Assembly: GCF_018614955.1 (NCBI RefSeq)
Contig: NZ_JAGGNV010000014.1
Coordinates: 62,001-126,000, forward strand
DNA length: 64,000 nucleotides
Source of the DNA: Variovorax paradoxus
GTDB taxonomy: Bacteria; Pseudomonadota; Gammaproteobacteria; Burkholderiales; Burkholderiaceae_C
Direction: 5' to 3'
Below are positions 56,702 through 64,000 of this stretch, piece by piece (the first letter of the stretch is position 1; each line of letters opens with the position of its first letter). The translations under genes were made by a program, and so were the position numbers. Under the pieces are notes generated by a model, which worked only from the letters and a program-made list of their open reading frames with translations, had not been told where the DNA came from and made no database searches.

Positions 56702-57166
56702 TCAGCAACTGGTGCTCTTTGTGAGCCAGCACGTCGCGGCCACATCGCTGCCCTTGAATCTGGTCGTTGCTCGATCACCGTTCTGGTTGATGGTGTAGAC
56801 GTGCCCGGTGACGTTTCCGGAGGCGCCAGTTGCGGTGATGGTGTAGTTCTGCTGCGAGTTCGAAGTGGCGCAAGTAAACGTGAAGTATTTGATGGTGACG
56901 GGGAAGGTGTTCCAGCTGTTGGCCGTCGCGTTGTTGGCGCAAGCCGCGGCCGAACCGTAATTGCGGTTGTCCTGGTAGTACTGTTCCATCTTTGTCCGGT
57001 AATCGGACAGCGCGTTGAAGGCCTCCGGAATCTGCCCCCGCCGCACATAGTCGTTGTAGGCGGGCAGGGCGACGGCGGCCAGAATCCCGATGATGGCGAC
57101 CACGATCATTACTTCGATGAGCGTGAAGCCCGCTGAACGGCGCCTGGACAGATAAGCGTTTTGCAC
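56702..57166 (-). CDS. pilE: type IV pilin PilE-like
   Basis: A 154-residue prepilin: leader ending RRRSAG before [31 protein letters not shown], then [20 protein letters not shown], the standard PilE minor-pilin pattern, and a C-terminal Cys pair (CWLTKSTSC). GTG 57166 follows AGAGG by seven bases and is preferred to TTG 57187. It is the first gene of the minor-pilin operon, facing the divergent ligase gene at 57317. Confidence 0.9.
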   Translation of the reverse strand: MQNAYLSRRRSAGFTLIEVMIVVAIIGILAAVALPAYNDYVRRGQIPEAFNALSDYRTKMEQYYQDNRNYGSAAACANNATANSWNTFPVTIKYFTFTCATSNSQQNYTITATGASGNVTGHVYTINQNGDRATTRFKGSDVAATCWLTKSTSC

Positions 57167-57198
57167 TGTGATGACCTCTGATCGCAAGATTTACGATG

Positions 57199-57213
57199 GT
57201 CACAAATTGTCAC
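57199..57213. promoter_or_regulatory. phased GTCAC direct repeats upstream of the minor-pilin operon
   Basis: GTCAC-AAATT-GTCAC places two identical pentamers ten bases apart, one helical turn, in the 150-base gap between pilE and the ligase gene. A further TTTGTCAG occurs at about 57239-57246, the same octamer as in the pilA palindrome. A shared activator of the two pilin operons would explain this; not demonstrated. Confidence 0.3.
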
Positions 57214-57316
57214 CAATCCACCAGTTTTGGACTTACCGTTTGTCAGCAGGCCGCTTCCTTTCGTCGACTCCGAATAGGCAATTCGTGTACTTTTTCCTGC
57301 AGGCACAATTCCGCGC

Positions 57317-58999
57317 ATGACGCCAGCTGCCGCTCGCGCAGACGCGCCCGCATCCGATATCGCCCCGGTCCTTGCCCTTGCTGCGTTGATCGCGCTGGCC
57401 TTTCTTTTCCCGTTCGCCGCCGGTCCATCGGCCAACGTCTGGCAGCAGTTGGCGGCATGGAGCTGTGCAGCGCTGTTGCTGGCGGCGGGGCCCGTAGCGC
57501 TGCCCGCGCGGGGCGTCGTGCTTTGGCTGGCCCTGGTCGGCGTGTCGATCCTGCTGAGGCGATCCGATAACCCGACGCTCGATCTTTCCGCGGTGATTGC
57601 CGTAGCGGTCGTGGGCCTGGCGGCTTGTGTGGGTGCCGGTCTGGCGCGCGCATCGCGGTCGTCTCGGCAATCGGCGCTGGCCTGGGGCCTTCTAGCCGCC
57701 GGCCTCCTCAGCGCCATCCTCGGCCTGCTCCAGTACTACGGCCTCGCCGACGCGCTGGCCCCCTGGACGACCTCACCCGATCCGGGCCAGGCCTATGGCA
57801 ACCTGCGGCAACGCAACCAGTTCGCCACCCTGATCAGCATGGCCCTGATCGCGGTGCTTTGGCTGCATACAGTGAGCGGACACCGCGTACGCGCGGCGCT
57901 GCTGCCGGCTGGCCTGCTGTTGATCCTCGCGGCAGCGGCCTCCACGTCGCGAACCGGACTGCTTCAATCGCTGCTGATCAGCGGCGTCTCAGCCTTTCTT
58001 GCTTGGCGCGAGCGGCATATCTCGAACGAAGAAGCAGCGAACTACGGGCTGCCGCACCCCTTGCTGCTGCTAGCCCTGATCCCCGCCTACTTCATCGCTT
58101 CCTGGCTCCTGCCTTTGCTCGTCGGCTCCGAAGTCGACAGCATGATGCGCCGCCTGCGCGAAGGCGCGCCCGATGCGCACAGCCGCCTGATTCTGTGGGG
58201 CAACGTCCTCGACCTGATCACCCAGCATCCCTGGACCGGCTGGGGTTGGGGCGAGCTGAGCTTTGCGCACTACAGCACGCTCTACGGAGGCTCGCGCTTT
58301 GTCGAGGTTCTCGACAACGCCCACAACCTGCCGCTCCACCTCGCAGTCGAACTCGGAATTCCGGCTGCGTTATTGATCTGCGGTGGCTTCGGTTGGCTGG
58401 TGTTGGCCGCGCGGCCCTGGCGCGAGACGGATCCGGCGCGGGTCATGATGTGGGGCTTGCTCGGCGCGATCGTGCTGCACAGCCTGCTCGAGTACCCGCT
58501 CTGGTACGGGCCCTTCCAACTCGTCTTCGGGCTCTGCCTGGGCTTTCTGTGGCCCGGATCGCAGGAAGCACGGTTGAAGCGGAGTGCAGGGCCTTCGTTG
58601 GCTGCCGCGGCGGTCCTGATGGCGGCCGTCGGCTACGCCGCTTGGGACTACACCCGCATCAGCCAGATCTACCTCGCACGCGAGGAGCGTCTGCCTGCCT
58701 GGCGCGACGATACCTTGGCCAAGCTCCGGGAATCCTGGTTGTTCGCGAACCATGTGAAGTTCGCCAAGCTCATGCTGACGCCGGTCAGCGCCGCCAACGC
58801 GGCCGAGGTGCACGCGCTGGCGCAGCACCTTCTTCACTTCTCGCCCGAGCCGCGGGTCATTGCCAAGCTGATCGACAGCGCCATGCTGTTGGGTCTGAAT
58901 GACGAAGCGCTGGCGCAGGCGATGCGCTTCAAGAAAGCGTTCCCGCGCGAGTACGCCCGCTGGCTCGACAACGAGCCCGTGAGTGACCCATCGGAATGA
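57317..58999 (+). CDS. PglL-type O-oligosaccharyltransferase
   Basis: A 560-residue membrane protein with about twelve membrane segments and a soluble C-terminal tail (about 455-560) with TPR-like helices. PglL features are YGNLRQRNQFATL (about 160-172), AASTSRTG, the periplasmic DNAHNLPLHLAVELGIP with candidate catalytic His, and HSLLEYPLWYGPFQ. It is the most typical PglL of the three ligases in the window. It is divergent from the minor-pilin operon, which supports a role in pilin glycosylation. Confidence 0.88.
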   Translation: MTPAAARADAPASDIAPVLALAALIALAFLFPFAAGPSANVWQQLAAWSCAALLLAAGPVALPARGVVLWLALVGVSILLRRSDNPTLDLSAVIAVAVVGLAACVGAGLARASRSSRQSALAWGLLAAGLLSAILGLLQYYGLADALAPWTTSPDPGQAYGNLRQRNQFATLISMALIAVLWLHTVSGHRVRAALLPAGLLLILAAAASTSRTGLLQSLLISGVSAFLAWRERHISNEEAANYGLPHPLLLLALIPAYFIASWLLPLLVGSEVDSMMRRLREGAPDAHSRLILWGNVLDLITQHPWTGWGWGELSFAHYSTLYGGSRFVEVLDNAHNLPLHLAVELGIPAALLICGGFGWLVLAARPWRETDPARVMMWGLLGAIVLHSLLEYPLWYGPFQLVFGLCLGFLWPGSQEARLKRSAGPSLAAAAVLMAAVGYAAWDYTRISQIYLAREERLPAWRDDTLAKLRESWLFANHVKFAKLMLTPVSAANAAEVHALAQHLLHFSPEPRVIAKLIDSAMLLGLNDEALAQAMRFKKAFPREYARWLDNEPVSDPSE

Positions 59000-59002
59000 A
59001 GT

Positions 59003-59497
59003 TCAGGTTGGCGGGGGATCGGTAGCCACATAACTCCCCGACTTCCCCCCATGCTTCTCCAGCACATGCACCCCGTTGATCGTCATCCCCCGATCCACCG
59101 CCTTGCACATGTCATAGATGGTGAGCAGCGCCACCTGCACCGCCGTCAGCGCCTCCATCTCGACTCCGGTGGGCCCGACGGTCTCGACCGTGGCCGTGCA
59201 GGCCACCTGCGGCACCCCGCCCTCGGCAATCGCGAAAGCCACGGCCACCCGGGTCAGCGCAAGGGGATGGCACAGCGGGATCAGGTCGCTGGTCTTCTTG
59301 GCGGCCTGGATGCCCGCGATGCGCGCGATGCCGAGCACGTCGCCCTTCTTCGCGGTGCCCGATTCGATCAGCGCCAGGGTCGAGGCCTGCATCTCGATGC
59401 GGCCGGTCGCCACGGCCACGCGGTGGGTGGCGGGCTTGGCCGCCACATCGACCATGTGGGCCTGGCCTTGGGCGTCGAAATGGGTGAGTGGACTCAT
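59003..59497 (-). CDS. moaC: cyclic pyranopterin monophosphate synthase MoaC
   Basis: A 164-residue protein: [50 protein letters not shown] and [11 protein letters not shown] are diagnostic. It acts with MoaA in the first step of molybdenum cofactor synthesis. ATG 59497 is preferred. No other moa genes are nearby. Confidence 0.96.
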   Translation of the reverse strand: MSPLTHFDAQGQAHMVDVAAKPATHRVAVATGRIEMQASTLALIESGTAKKGDVLGIARIAGIQAAKKTSDLIPLCHPLALTRVAVAFAIAEGGVPQVACTATVETVGPTGVEMEALTAVQVALLTIYDMCKAVDRGMTINGVHVLEKHGGKSGSYVATDPPPT

Positions 59498-59551
59498 GGT
59501 TGAACATTCCGCAGAGTGACGCATCATACGAGGCCGAGCCATTGACGAGGA

Positions 59552-61126
59552 ATGCCGCGCTTGACTCTTTTTCCCCACCCGATTCGGCCGCCGAAGCCTC
59601 GGCTGCGGAGCTTGTGCGCTGCCCTTCTGATCGCGTCCCAGCTCGCCCTGCCGCCCGTGGCGCAGGCCCAGCTGCTGCCGGGGATGGGCGACGGCGGCGA
59701 GATGACCGCCAGCGCCGAGCGCCGGCTCGGCGACCAGATCGCGCGTGAGCTGTACCGCGACCCCGACTACATCGACGACCCGGTCCTGGTCGAGTACGTG
59801 CAGGACATCTGGCAGCGCCTGCTGGCGGCGGCGCGCACCCGCGGCGATCTCACGCCCGAGCTCGACGAGCGCTTCGCCTGGACGGTGCTGCTGGGGCGCG
59901 ACCGCAGCATCAATGCCTTCGCGCTGCCGGGCGGCTATCTCGGACTGCACCTGGGGCTGATCTCCGCCACCGGCAGCCGCGACGAGCTCGCCACCGTGCT
60001 CGGCCACGAGCTCTCGCATGTCACGCAGCGCCACATCTCGCGCGTCATGGCCAAGCAGAGCCGGCAGATGCCGCTGCTGCTCGCCGGCATGATCCTCGGC
60101 ATGATCGCGGCCGGCAAGAGCCGCAATCCCGATGCCGGGCAGGCGGTGATGATGGGCAGCCAGGCCGCCTTCGTGCAGAGCCAGCTCGGCTTCTCGCGCG
60201 ACATGGAGCGCGAGGCCGACCGCGTCGGCTTCGGCGTGATGACGCAGGCCGGCTTCGCGCCGCAGGGCGCGGCCGCGATGTTCGAAAAGCTGCAGTACGC
60301 CTCGCGCCTCAACGACAACGGCTCCTATCCCTATCTGCGCAGCCATCCGCTCAACAGCGAGCGCATCTCGGACATGCAGGGCCGCTTCCAGTTCAAGCCG
60401 GGCTCGGAGCACACGATGCCGCTCGTCATGGACCACGCGATGATCGCCGCCCGCGCGCGCGTGCTCTCGCGGCCCGGCGTCGACGTGCTGCGGCTGTGGG
60501 TCAACGCCGCCGGAGCCGGCGAATTCGCGCGCAGCTCGCCGGCCCAGCAGGCCGGCACGCTCTACGCGGCGGCGTTGTCGGCCAACGAGTTGCGCGATTT
60601 CAAGGCCGCCCCGGCGCTGGCGCAGCGGCTGGTCGCGCGGACGTCCGAGGATGCGGTGGCCTCGCGCCTGGCGCGCCTGCTTTCAGCCGAGATCGAACTC
60701 GCCGCGAACGATGCCTCCAAGGCGGCCGCGCTGCTGGACACCAAGGCCAAGGACCGTCCCGAAATGCTGCTCGCCGCGCAAGCAGCCGTCGCCACCCGCA
60801 ATCCGGCGCCGATGGTCGCGCCGCTGCGCGACTGGGTGGCCCAGCATCCGCGCGATGCGACCGCCTGGCGCACGCTGGCCAATCTCTACGGGGCGCAGAA
60901 CGACACGCTGCGCGCGGTGCGCGCCGATGCCGAGGCCAATGTCGCGGTGCTCGACTACGCGGGCGCCCGCGACCGGCTCAAGGCTGCGCAGGAACTGATG
61001 CGCAAGAACTCGGATGGACAGGGCGGGGTGCCCATCGATCACTACGAGGCGTCGATCATCGACACGCGCGCACGGGCGGTCGAGGTGCTGGTGAAGGAGC
61101 AGGCGGCCGAACCGCCGCTCAAATGA
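59552..61126 (+). CDS. M48-family periplasmic metalloprotease, BepA-like
   Basis: A 524-residue protein: signal peptide (about 18-39, AQA cleavage), M48 protease domain with zinc motif HELSH at 152-156 and third ligand Glu in READRVG, and C-terminal TPR repeats (about 310-524). BepA in E. coli degrades stalled outer-membrane proteins and assists LptD assembly. Its stop overlaps the convergent holin-like gene by eight bases. Confidence 0.94.
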   Translation: MPRLTLFPHPIRPPKPRLRSLCAALLIASQLALPPVAQAQLLPGMGDGGEMTASAERRLGDQIARELYRDPDYIDDPVLVEYVQDIWQRLLAAARTRGDLTPELDERFAWTVLLGRDRSINAFALPGGYLGLHLGLISATGSRDELATVLGHELSHVTQRHISRVMAKQSRQMPLLLAGMILGMIAAGKSRNPDAGQAVMMGSQAAFVQSQLGFSRDMEREADRVGFGVMTQAGFAPQGAAAMFEKLQYASRLNDNGSYPYLRSHPLNSERISDMQGRFQFKPGSEHTMPLVMDHAMIAARARVLSRPGVDVLRLWVNAAGAGEFARSSPAQQAGTLYAAALSANELRDFKAAPALAQRLVARTSEDAVASRLARLLSAEIELAANDASKAAALLDTKAKDRPEMLLAAQAAVATRNPAPMVAPLRDWVAQHPRDATAWRTLANLYGAQNDTLRAVRADAEANVAVLDYAGARDRLKAAQELMRKNSDGQGGVPIDHYEASIIDTRARAVEVLVKEQAAEPPLK

Positions 61127-61478
61127 TCCGCTTCGTGAACAGCCCGCCCAGCGCCGCCTCGATGACGAGGCCGAGCAGCGAATAGATCAGCGAGCCGATC
61201 AGCGCGGCCACGAAGCCGTTGACGTGGAAGCCCGACAGCAGCCCCGAGGCGGCCCAGAACAGGAGGGCGTTGATCACGAACAGGAAGAGCCCCAGCGTGA
61301 CGATGCTGACCGGCAGCGTGAGCACCACCAGCACCGGCCGCACGAACATGTTGAGCAGGCCGATCACCGCCGCGGCGATCAGCGCCGAGGTGAAGTTCGG
61401 CACCTGCACGCCGCTGTAGACGTAGGTGACTGCGAGGAGCGCGAGCGCGCTCAGCAGCCATTTGATGAGAAGTCGCAT
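61119..61478 (-). CDS. phage holin family 4 (YvlD-like) membrane protein
   Basis: A 119-residue protein with four hydrophobic segments and the motifs LNMFVRPVLVVLTLP and LGLFLFVINALLFW, typical of the widespread YvlD/DUF360 family. Despite the family name there is no prophage around it. Function unknown. Confidence 0.9.
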   Translation of the reverse strand: MRLLIKWLLSALALLAVTYVYSGVQVPNFTSALIAAAVIGLLNMFVRPVLVVLTLPVSIVTLGLFLFVINALLFWAASGLLSGFHVNGFVAALIGSLIYSLLGLVIEAALGGLFTKRII

Positions 61479-61506
61479 GCGTCGGACGCGGGGCGCTGGA
61501 CGGGCC

Positions 61507-61971
61507 CTATTCCGACAGCTCGTTGGCCAGCACCAGCAGCGCACCCATGCCCAGCACCGCGCCCGGCAAGGCCCAGCCCGACTGGCCGGGCGAGGGCACG
61601 TCCGGTGCCACGGGCTCGAGGTCAACGCCGATCTTCGGCCGCCGCGCGTCGACCACCTGGGCCGCGCCGTGCTCCAGCTTCAACCGCTGGGTCAGCTCGG
61701 CCAGAGGCCCCTTGGCCAAGACCGGCGTGACCTGGCCGCCTTCCAGCCGCAGCGCCGGCAGCAGTTGCTCCTGCACCTTGGCGAACCACTTGGCGCGCCA
61801 GTTCTCGCGCGCACTGTGGCTCACCCACTTGCTGATGCGGTGCGTCATGCGCGGAGCGCAAGCCACCAGCACCCAATGCCGGGCACCCGTGCCGACCGCT
61901 TCCCGCGACAGCTTGGCGAGAAACTCGCGCGCATAGGCCGCATCGTCGACATACAGAATGATCTTTTCCAT
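61507..61971 (-). CDS. conserved protein with C-terminal membrane helix, unknown function
   Basis: A 154-residue protein: the N-terminal part (MEKIILYVDDAAYAREFL, HWVLVACAPRMTHRISKWVSHSARENW) looks like a small alpha/beta fold distantly reminiscent of universal stress proteins. A hydrophobic segment near 132-150 may anchor it. It lies 24 bases downstream of the riboswitch-controlled terC, so it is probably co-transcribed and under Mn control. Confidence 0.7.
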   Translation of the reverse strand: MEKIILYVDDAAYAREFLAKLSREAVGTGARHWVLVACAPRMTHRISKWVSHSARENWRAKWFAKVQEQLLPALRLEGGQVTPVLAKGPLAELTQRLKLEHGAAQVVDARRPKIGVDLEPVAPDVPSPGQSGWALPGAVLGMGALLVLANELSE

Positions 61972-61995
61972 GGGTGCTCCTTCTTTCTTGCGAGA

Positions 61996-62733
61996 TCAGG
62001 CCGTGGCGGTGCTTTCGGGCTTCGGCTTGCGCATGGCAACCCACTTTCCGATGGCCAGTACCAGCAGCGCGCCACCGATACCGGCAATGTAGCGCACCGT
62101 GTCGGTCTGCGGCAGCTTCGGCACCCAGGTCCAGGCGGCGGGATTGCTGACGGCCGGGTCGGTCACGGCCATCGTGCCGGCGATCCAGCCCAGCAGCATG
62201 CCGCCCAGCGTGATGATGATCGGGAATCGGTCCATCAGCTTGATGACCAGCTGGCTGCCCCACACGATGATCGGGATGCTCACCAGCAGGCCGAAGATCA
62301 CGAGCGGCATCTGGTGGCCCTGGCCCGCACCCTGAGCGGCGCCGGCGATCGCGATCACGTTGTCCACGCTCATCACCAGGTCGGCCACGATCACGGTCTT
62401 GACGGCGGCCCACAGCTTGTCGCTGGCGGCGATGCTGCTGTGCGCGTCGTCATGGTCGGGCGCGAGCAGCTTGACGCCGATCCACACCAAGAGCAGGGCG
62501 CCGACCACCTTCAGGAAGGGGATCGCGAGCAGCGTGAGCGCAAAGAAGATCAGGATCACGCGCAGCACGATGGCGCCGGCCGTGCCCCAGAGAATGCCCT
62601 TGGTGCGCATCGCCGGCGGCAGCTTGCGGCAGGCCAGCGCGATCACGACGGCGTTGTCGCCACCGAGCAGGATGTCGATCATGATGATTTGACCGACGGC
62701 GACCCAGAATTCGGGGGCCAGAAACTGTTCCAT
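61996..62733 (-). CDS. TerC-family membrane protein, riboswitch-controlled (Alx/YkoY-like)
   Basis: A 245-residue membrane protein with seven or more helices. IMIDILLGGDNAVVIALA and VADLVMSVDNVIAIAGAA carry the paired acidic motifs. ATG 62733 follows GAGGA; the frame is open to 62817. TerC proteins of this type export Mn2+ (Alx in E. coli, MeeF/MeeY in Bacillus). The yybP-ykoY riboswitch upstream supports that role. It is a paralogue of the gene at 26853-27536. Confidence 0.92.
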   Translation of the reverse strand: MEQFLAPEFWVAVGQIIMIDILLGGDNAVVIALACRKLPPAMRTKGILWGTAGAIVLRVILIFFALTLLAIPFLKVVGALLLVWIGVKLLAPDHDDAHSSIAASDKLWAAVKTVIVADLVMSVDNVIAIAGAAQGAGQGHQMPLVIFGLLVSIPIIVWGSQLVIKLMDRFPIIITLGGMLLGWIAGTMAVTDPAVSNPAAWTWVPKLPQTDTVRYIAGIGGALLVLAIGKWVAMRKPKPESTATA

Positions 62734-63151
62734 AAAGTCCTCTGTTCGTTTTGCTCTATCCCGAGCAGCTCGGATGAAGCGACTGAATGAGGACCGGGTG
62801 GCCCCGGGAACTTGCAATCGCTTCGATCAAACCTGCACGGGTTCAAATCGAAGGTCTTGCTCGGCAGCGCGTGAGGCTGCCCGTCAGGCCGGAAGTGTTG
62901 TGTGCTTCGTATTGACGACCTGGCGATATCCGCCTTCGGAAAGCGGACGGGAGCTACTCCCCTTCGTAGCCCGAATTAAAGCATCGAGACCCCCGGCGTG
63001 GCAACCGGAATTTCCCCGCGCTTCAAAGAAAAAACGTCTGCATGCGGCATTGTTCGGCCATCTGGTGCTATGGATTTTGTAGCGTCGCATAACCTTCGAT
63101 CGCCTCGGGACTTTGCCGGACTATGATGCCCGCTCGCTTTTTTCCGACCTC
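62734..63151. other. 418-base gap between divergent terC and DUF3717 gene
   Basis: It is occupied largely by the terC leader: riboswitch aptamer at 62848-62968 and its expression platform at 62740-62847. The remaining part (62970-63151) should hold the two divergent promoters; I could not place convincing -35/-10 pairs. The frame of the next gene is open back to a TTG at 63113. Confidence 0.6.
62848..62968 (-). ncRNA. yybP-ykoY manganese riboswitch
   Basis: Read on the minus strand, the region contains the motif hallmarks in order: the closing stem strand CGAAGG leading into GGGGAGTAGC (complement of 62953-62962), a middle GTCAATACG, then GCAAGACCTTCG, whose CCTTCG pairs with CGAAGG to form P1. 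Downstream, GAAGCGATTG can pair with CAGTCGCTTC and a CCGAGC-A-GCTCGG hairpin (62761-62773) lies near the ribosome site; these could form the expression platform. It precedes a TerC gene, the classic target. Mn2+ sensing is established for the class. Confidence 0.88.
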
Positions 63152-63604
63152 ATGGCCGCCATCCACATCACCGACATCGAGGCCGCCATCAACTTCTGGC
63201 GCGAGCAGAAGCCTTCGCCCGATGGCATCACCCTCGCGCCCGAGCTGCGCGCGCTGGCCGAGGTCTACGCGCTGATGGTGTTTCACCACGAAGACGAGGT
63301 CGACGAGGTCGGCTTCCCCGCACAGGCCTGGGATGCCTGGCTGGCGTGGTACCTCAGCACGCCCGACACGCCGTGCATCGCCATCTGCTCCACCAGCCAG
63401 GGCGACGACGAGTGCAAGGGCTGCGGGCGCAGCTTCGACGAGGTGCAGCACTGGCCCGCCATGACCCCGGGCGAGAAGCGCTCGACCTGGCGCCGCATCA
63501 CGATGCAGGACAGCGCCTGGCGCTTCAACAAGTACGCCGAGCGGGCGCGCGAGGCCGAGCACGTCTGGCCCGACGACCCGGTTCCGGCCGACGCGCCGCG
63601 CTGA
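63152..63604 (+). CDS. DUF3717/DUF1289 fusion protein
   Basis: A 150-residue cytoplasmic protein. The N-terminal half (ITDIEAAINFWREQKPSPDG) matches DUF3717 by recall. The C-terminal half (DTPCIAICSTSQGDDECKGCGR...W, about 80-130) is DUF1289, a short Cys-rich domain (four Cys) likely to bind metal. ATG 63152 is preferred over TTG 63113. Function unknown. It is 11 bases upstream of the next gene. Confidence 0.78.
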   Translation: MAAIHITDIEAAINFWREQKPSPDGITLAPELRALAEVYALMVFHHEDEVDEVGFPAQAWDAWLAWYLSTPDTPCIAICSTSQGDDECKGCGRSFDEVQHWPAMTPGEKRSTWRRITMQDSAWRFNKYAERAREAEHVWPDDPVPADAPR

Positions 63605-63615
63605 AAGAAATTCCA

Positions 63616-63921
63616 GTGCGCCGCCTCGTGCAAGCCCCCAACCTGGCGATCGCCACGCTGTGGGTGCATGCGCTGCGCGAAGACGGGGTCGCGGCCTCGG
63701 TGCAACGCGAATACCTCGGCGCGGTGGCCGGGCAGTTGCCGCCCGATCAATGCCTGCCCGAGATCTGGATCGAGGACGAATCCCAGTTCGCACTGGCCGA
63801 GCGCCTGCTCCACGAGCTGCAGCACCGGCCGCAGCGGCGCTGGCAGTGCAGCTGCGGCGAACTCATCGAAGGCGGATTCGAGCAGTGCTGGCAGTGCGGC
63901 GCGATGATGCCGCCCGCCTGA
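63616..63921 (+). CDS. DUF2007-like protein with C-terminal zinc ribbon
   Basis: A 101-residue protein: N-terminal signal-transducing DUF2007-like fold (APNLAIATLWVHALREDGVAASV), then a CxC...CxxC ribbon (CSCGE...CWQCG) that probably binds zinc. The start is GTG 63616; a GTG four codons later is also possible. It is likely co-transcribed with the DUF3717/DUF1289 gene. Confidence 0.75.
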   Translation: MRRLVQAPNLAIATLWVHALREDGVAASVQREYLGAVAGQLPPDQCLPEIWIEDESQFALAERLLHELQHRPQRRWQCSCGELIEGGFEQCWQCGAMMPPA

Positions 63922-63933
63922 ACCGACGCCCGC

Positions 63934-64000
63934 CTACTTCAGCCGCACGGGTTCGATGTCGATGCTGTGCGTGCCGTCGCCCAGCATCAGCGTGCCTTCC
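63934..64000 (-). CDS. C-terminal fragment of a gene running off the window
   Basis: Reading leftward from the window edge, the last 21 residues are EGTLMLGDGTHSIDIEPVRLK followed by TAG. The upstream part is outside the window, so the product cannot be identified. It is convergent with the DUF2007-like gene, with a 12-base gap. Confidence 0.5.
   Translation of the reverse strand, partial: EGTLMLGDGTHSIDIEPVRLK

Noticed and set aside
61119-61478. holin-like gene as a sign of a prophage
   Set aside because: The YvlD-like family is a widespread chromosomal membrane protein family and no other phage genes are present.
62838-62870. GGTTCAAATC-like stretch resembling a tRNA T-arm
   Set aside because: No cloverleaf can be folded around it; the region is explained by the riboswitch on the minus strand.

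Overview
The window looks like chromosome of a high-GC betaproteobacterium of the Burkholderiales, most likely Comamonadaceae and Variovorax-like. The grounds are two Bug-type solute-binding proteins without a transporter, the gene neighbourhood recA-recX / argC / sucCD / terC / pilA, a type 2 ArgC, DUF3717/DUF1289 and DUF2007 proteins, and intergenic repeats of a kind common in that family. This assignment is inferred from gene content and base composition; no marker-gene search was possible. No rRNA, tRNA, CRISPR array or intact insertion sequence was seen.

Layout. (1) 1-8.3 kb is a catabolic/uptake block. A lactonase-like metallo-hydrolase gene is followed by two repeats of [Bug binding protein + MmgE/PrpD protein]. 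Opposed to it are an extradiol-dioxygenase-like gene translationally coupled to a membrane-anchored dihaem cytochrome c, with a divergent TetR regulator. (2) 8.3-24.5 kb is mainly housekeeping: an infA-dbpA pair behind a long leader, a degenerate HtrA-like protein, a TIM-barrel isomerase, a class I amidotransferase, topoisomerase III carrying a C-terminal histone-H1-like tail and a SWIB domain beside a SET-domain methyltransferase, birA, a TctD/TctE-like two-component system, a MarR regulator, recA-recX and argC. (3) 24.5-30 kb holds sucCD, terC, and a PP2C phosphatase - FHA protein - MBL phosphodiesterase group.

(4) 30-49 kb is a surface-glycan island starting with the major pilin pilA, which has a sigma-54 promoter. 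It has two O-antigen-ligase/PglL-like membrane proteins, a WbpM/PglF-type dehydratase, and a pseudaminic-acid operon (pseB, pseC, pseF, pseG, a formyltransferase, pseI). The acetyltransferase gene pseH is absent and a formyltransferase gene sits in its expected place. Glycosyltransferases, two methyltransferases, a Wzx-like flippase, a DegT aminotransferase and a PglC-type phosphoglycosyl transferase complete it. (5) 49-59 kb, mostly on the minus strand, is a complete minor-pilin operon (pilE-like, fimT, pilV, pilW, pilX, pilY1, then a TonB-like gene), with a third PglL-like ligase divergent from it. (6) 59-64 kb carries moaC, a BepA-like M48 protease, a small holin-like membrane protein, a second TerC gene under a yybP-ykoY (manganese) riboswitch, and two small DUF proteins.

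The main hypothesis is that regions 4 and 5 work together. Pilins are made under RpoN control, a formylated pseudaminic-acid-type glycan is built next to them, and one of three ligases may attach it to pilin or another surface acceptor. The Mn riboswitch and the topoisomerase-SWIB/SET pair are the other notable items.
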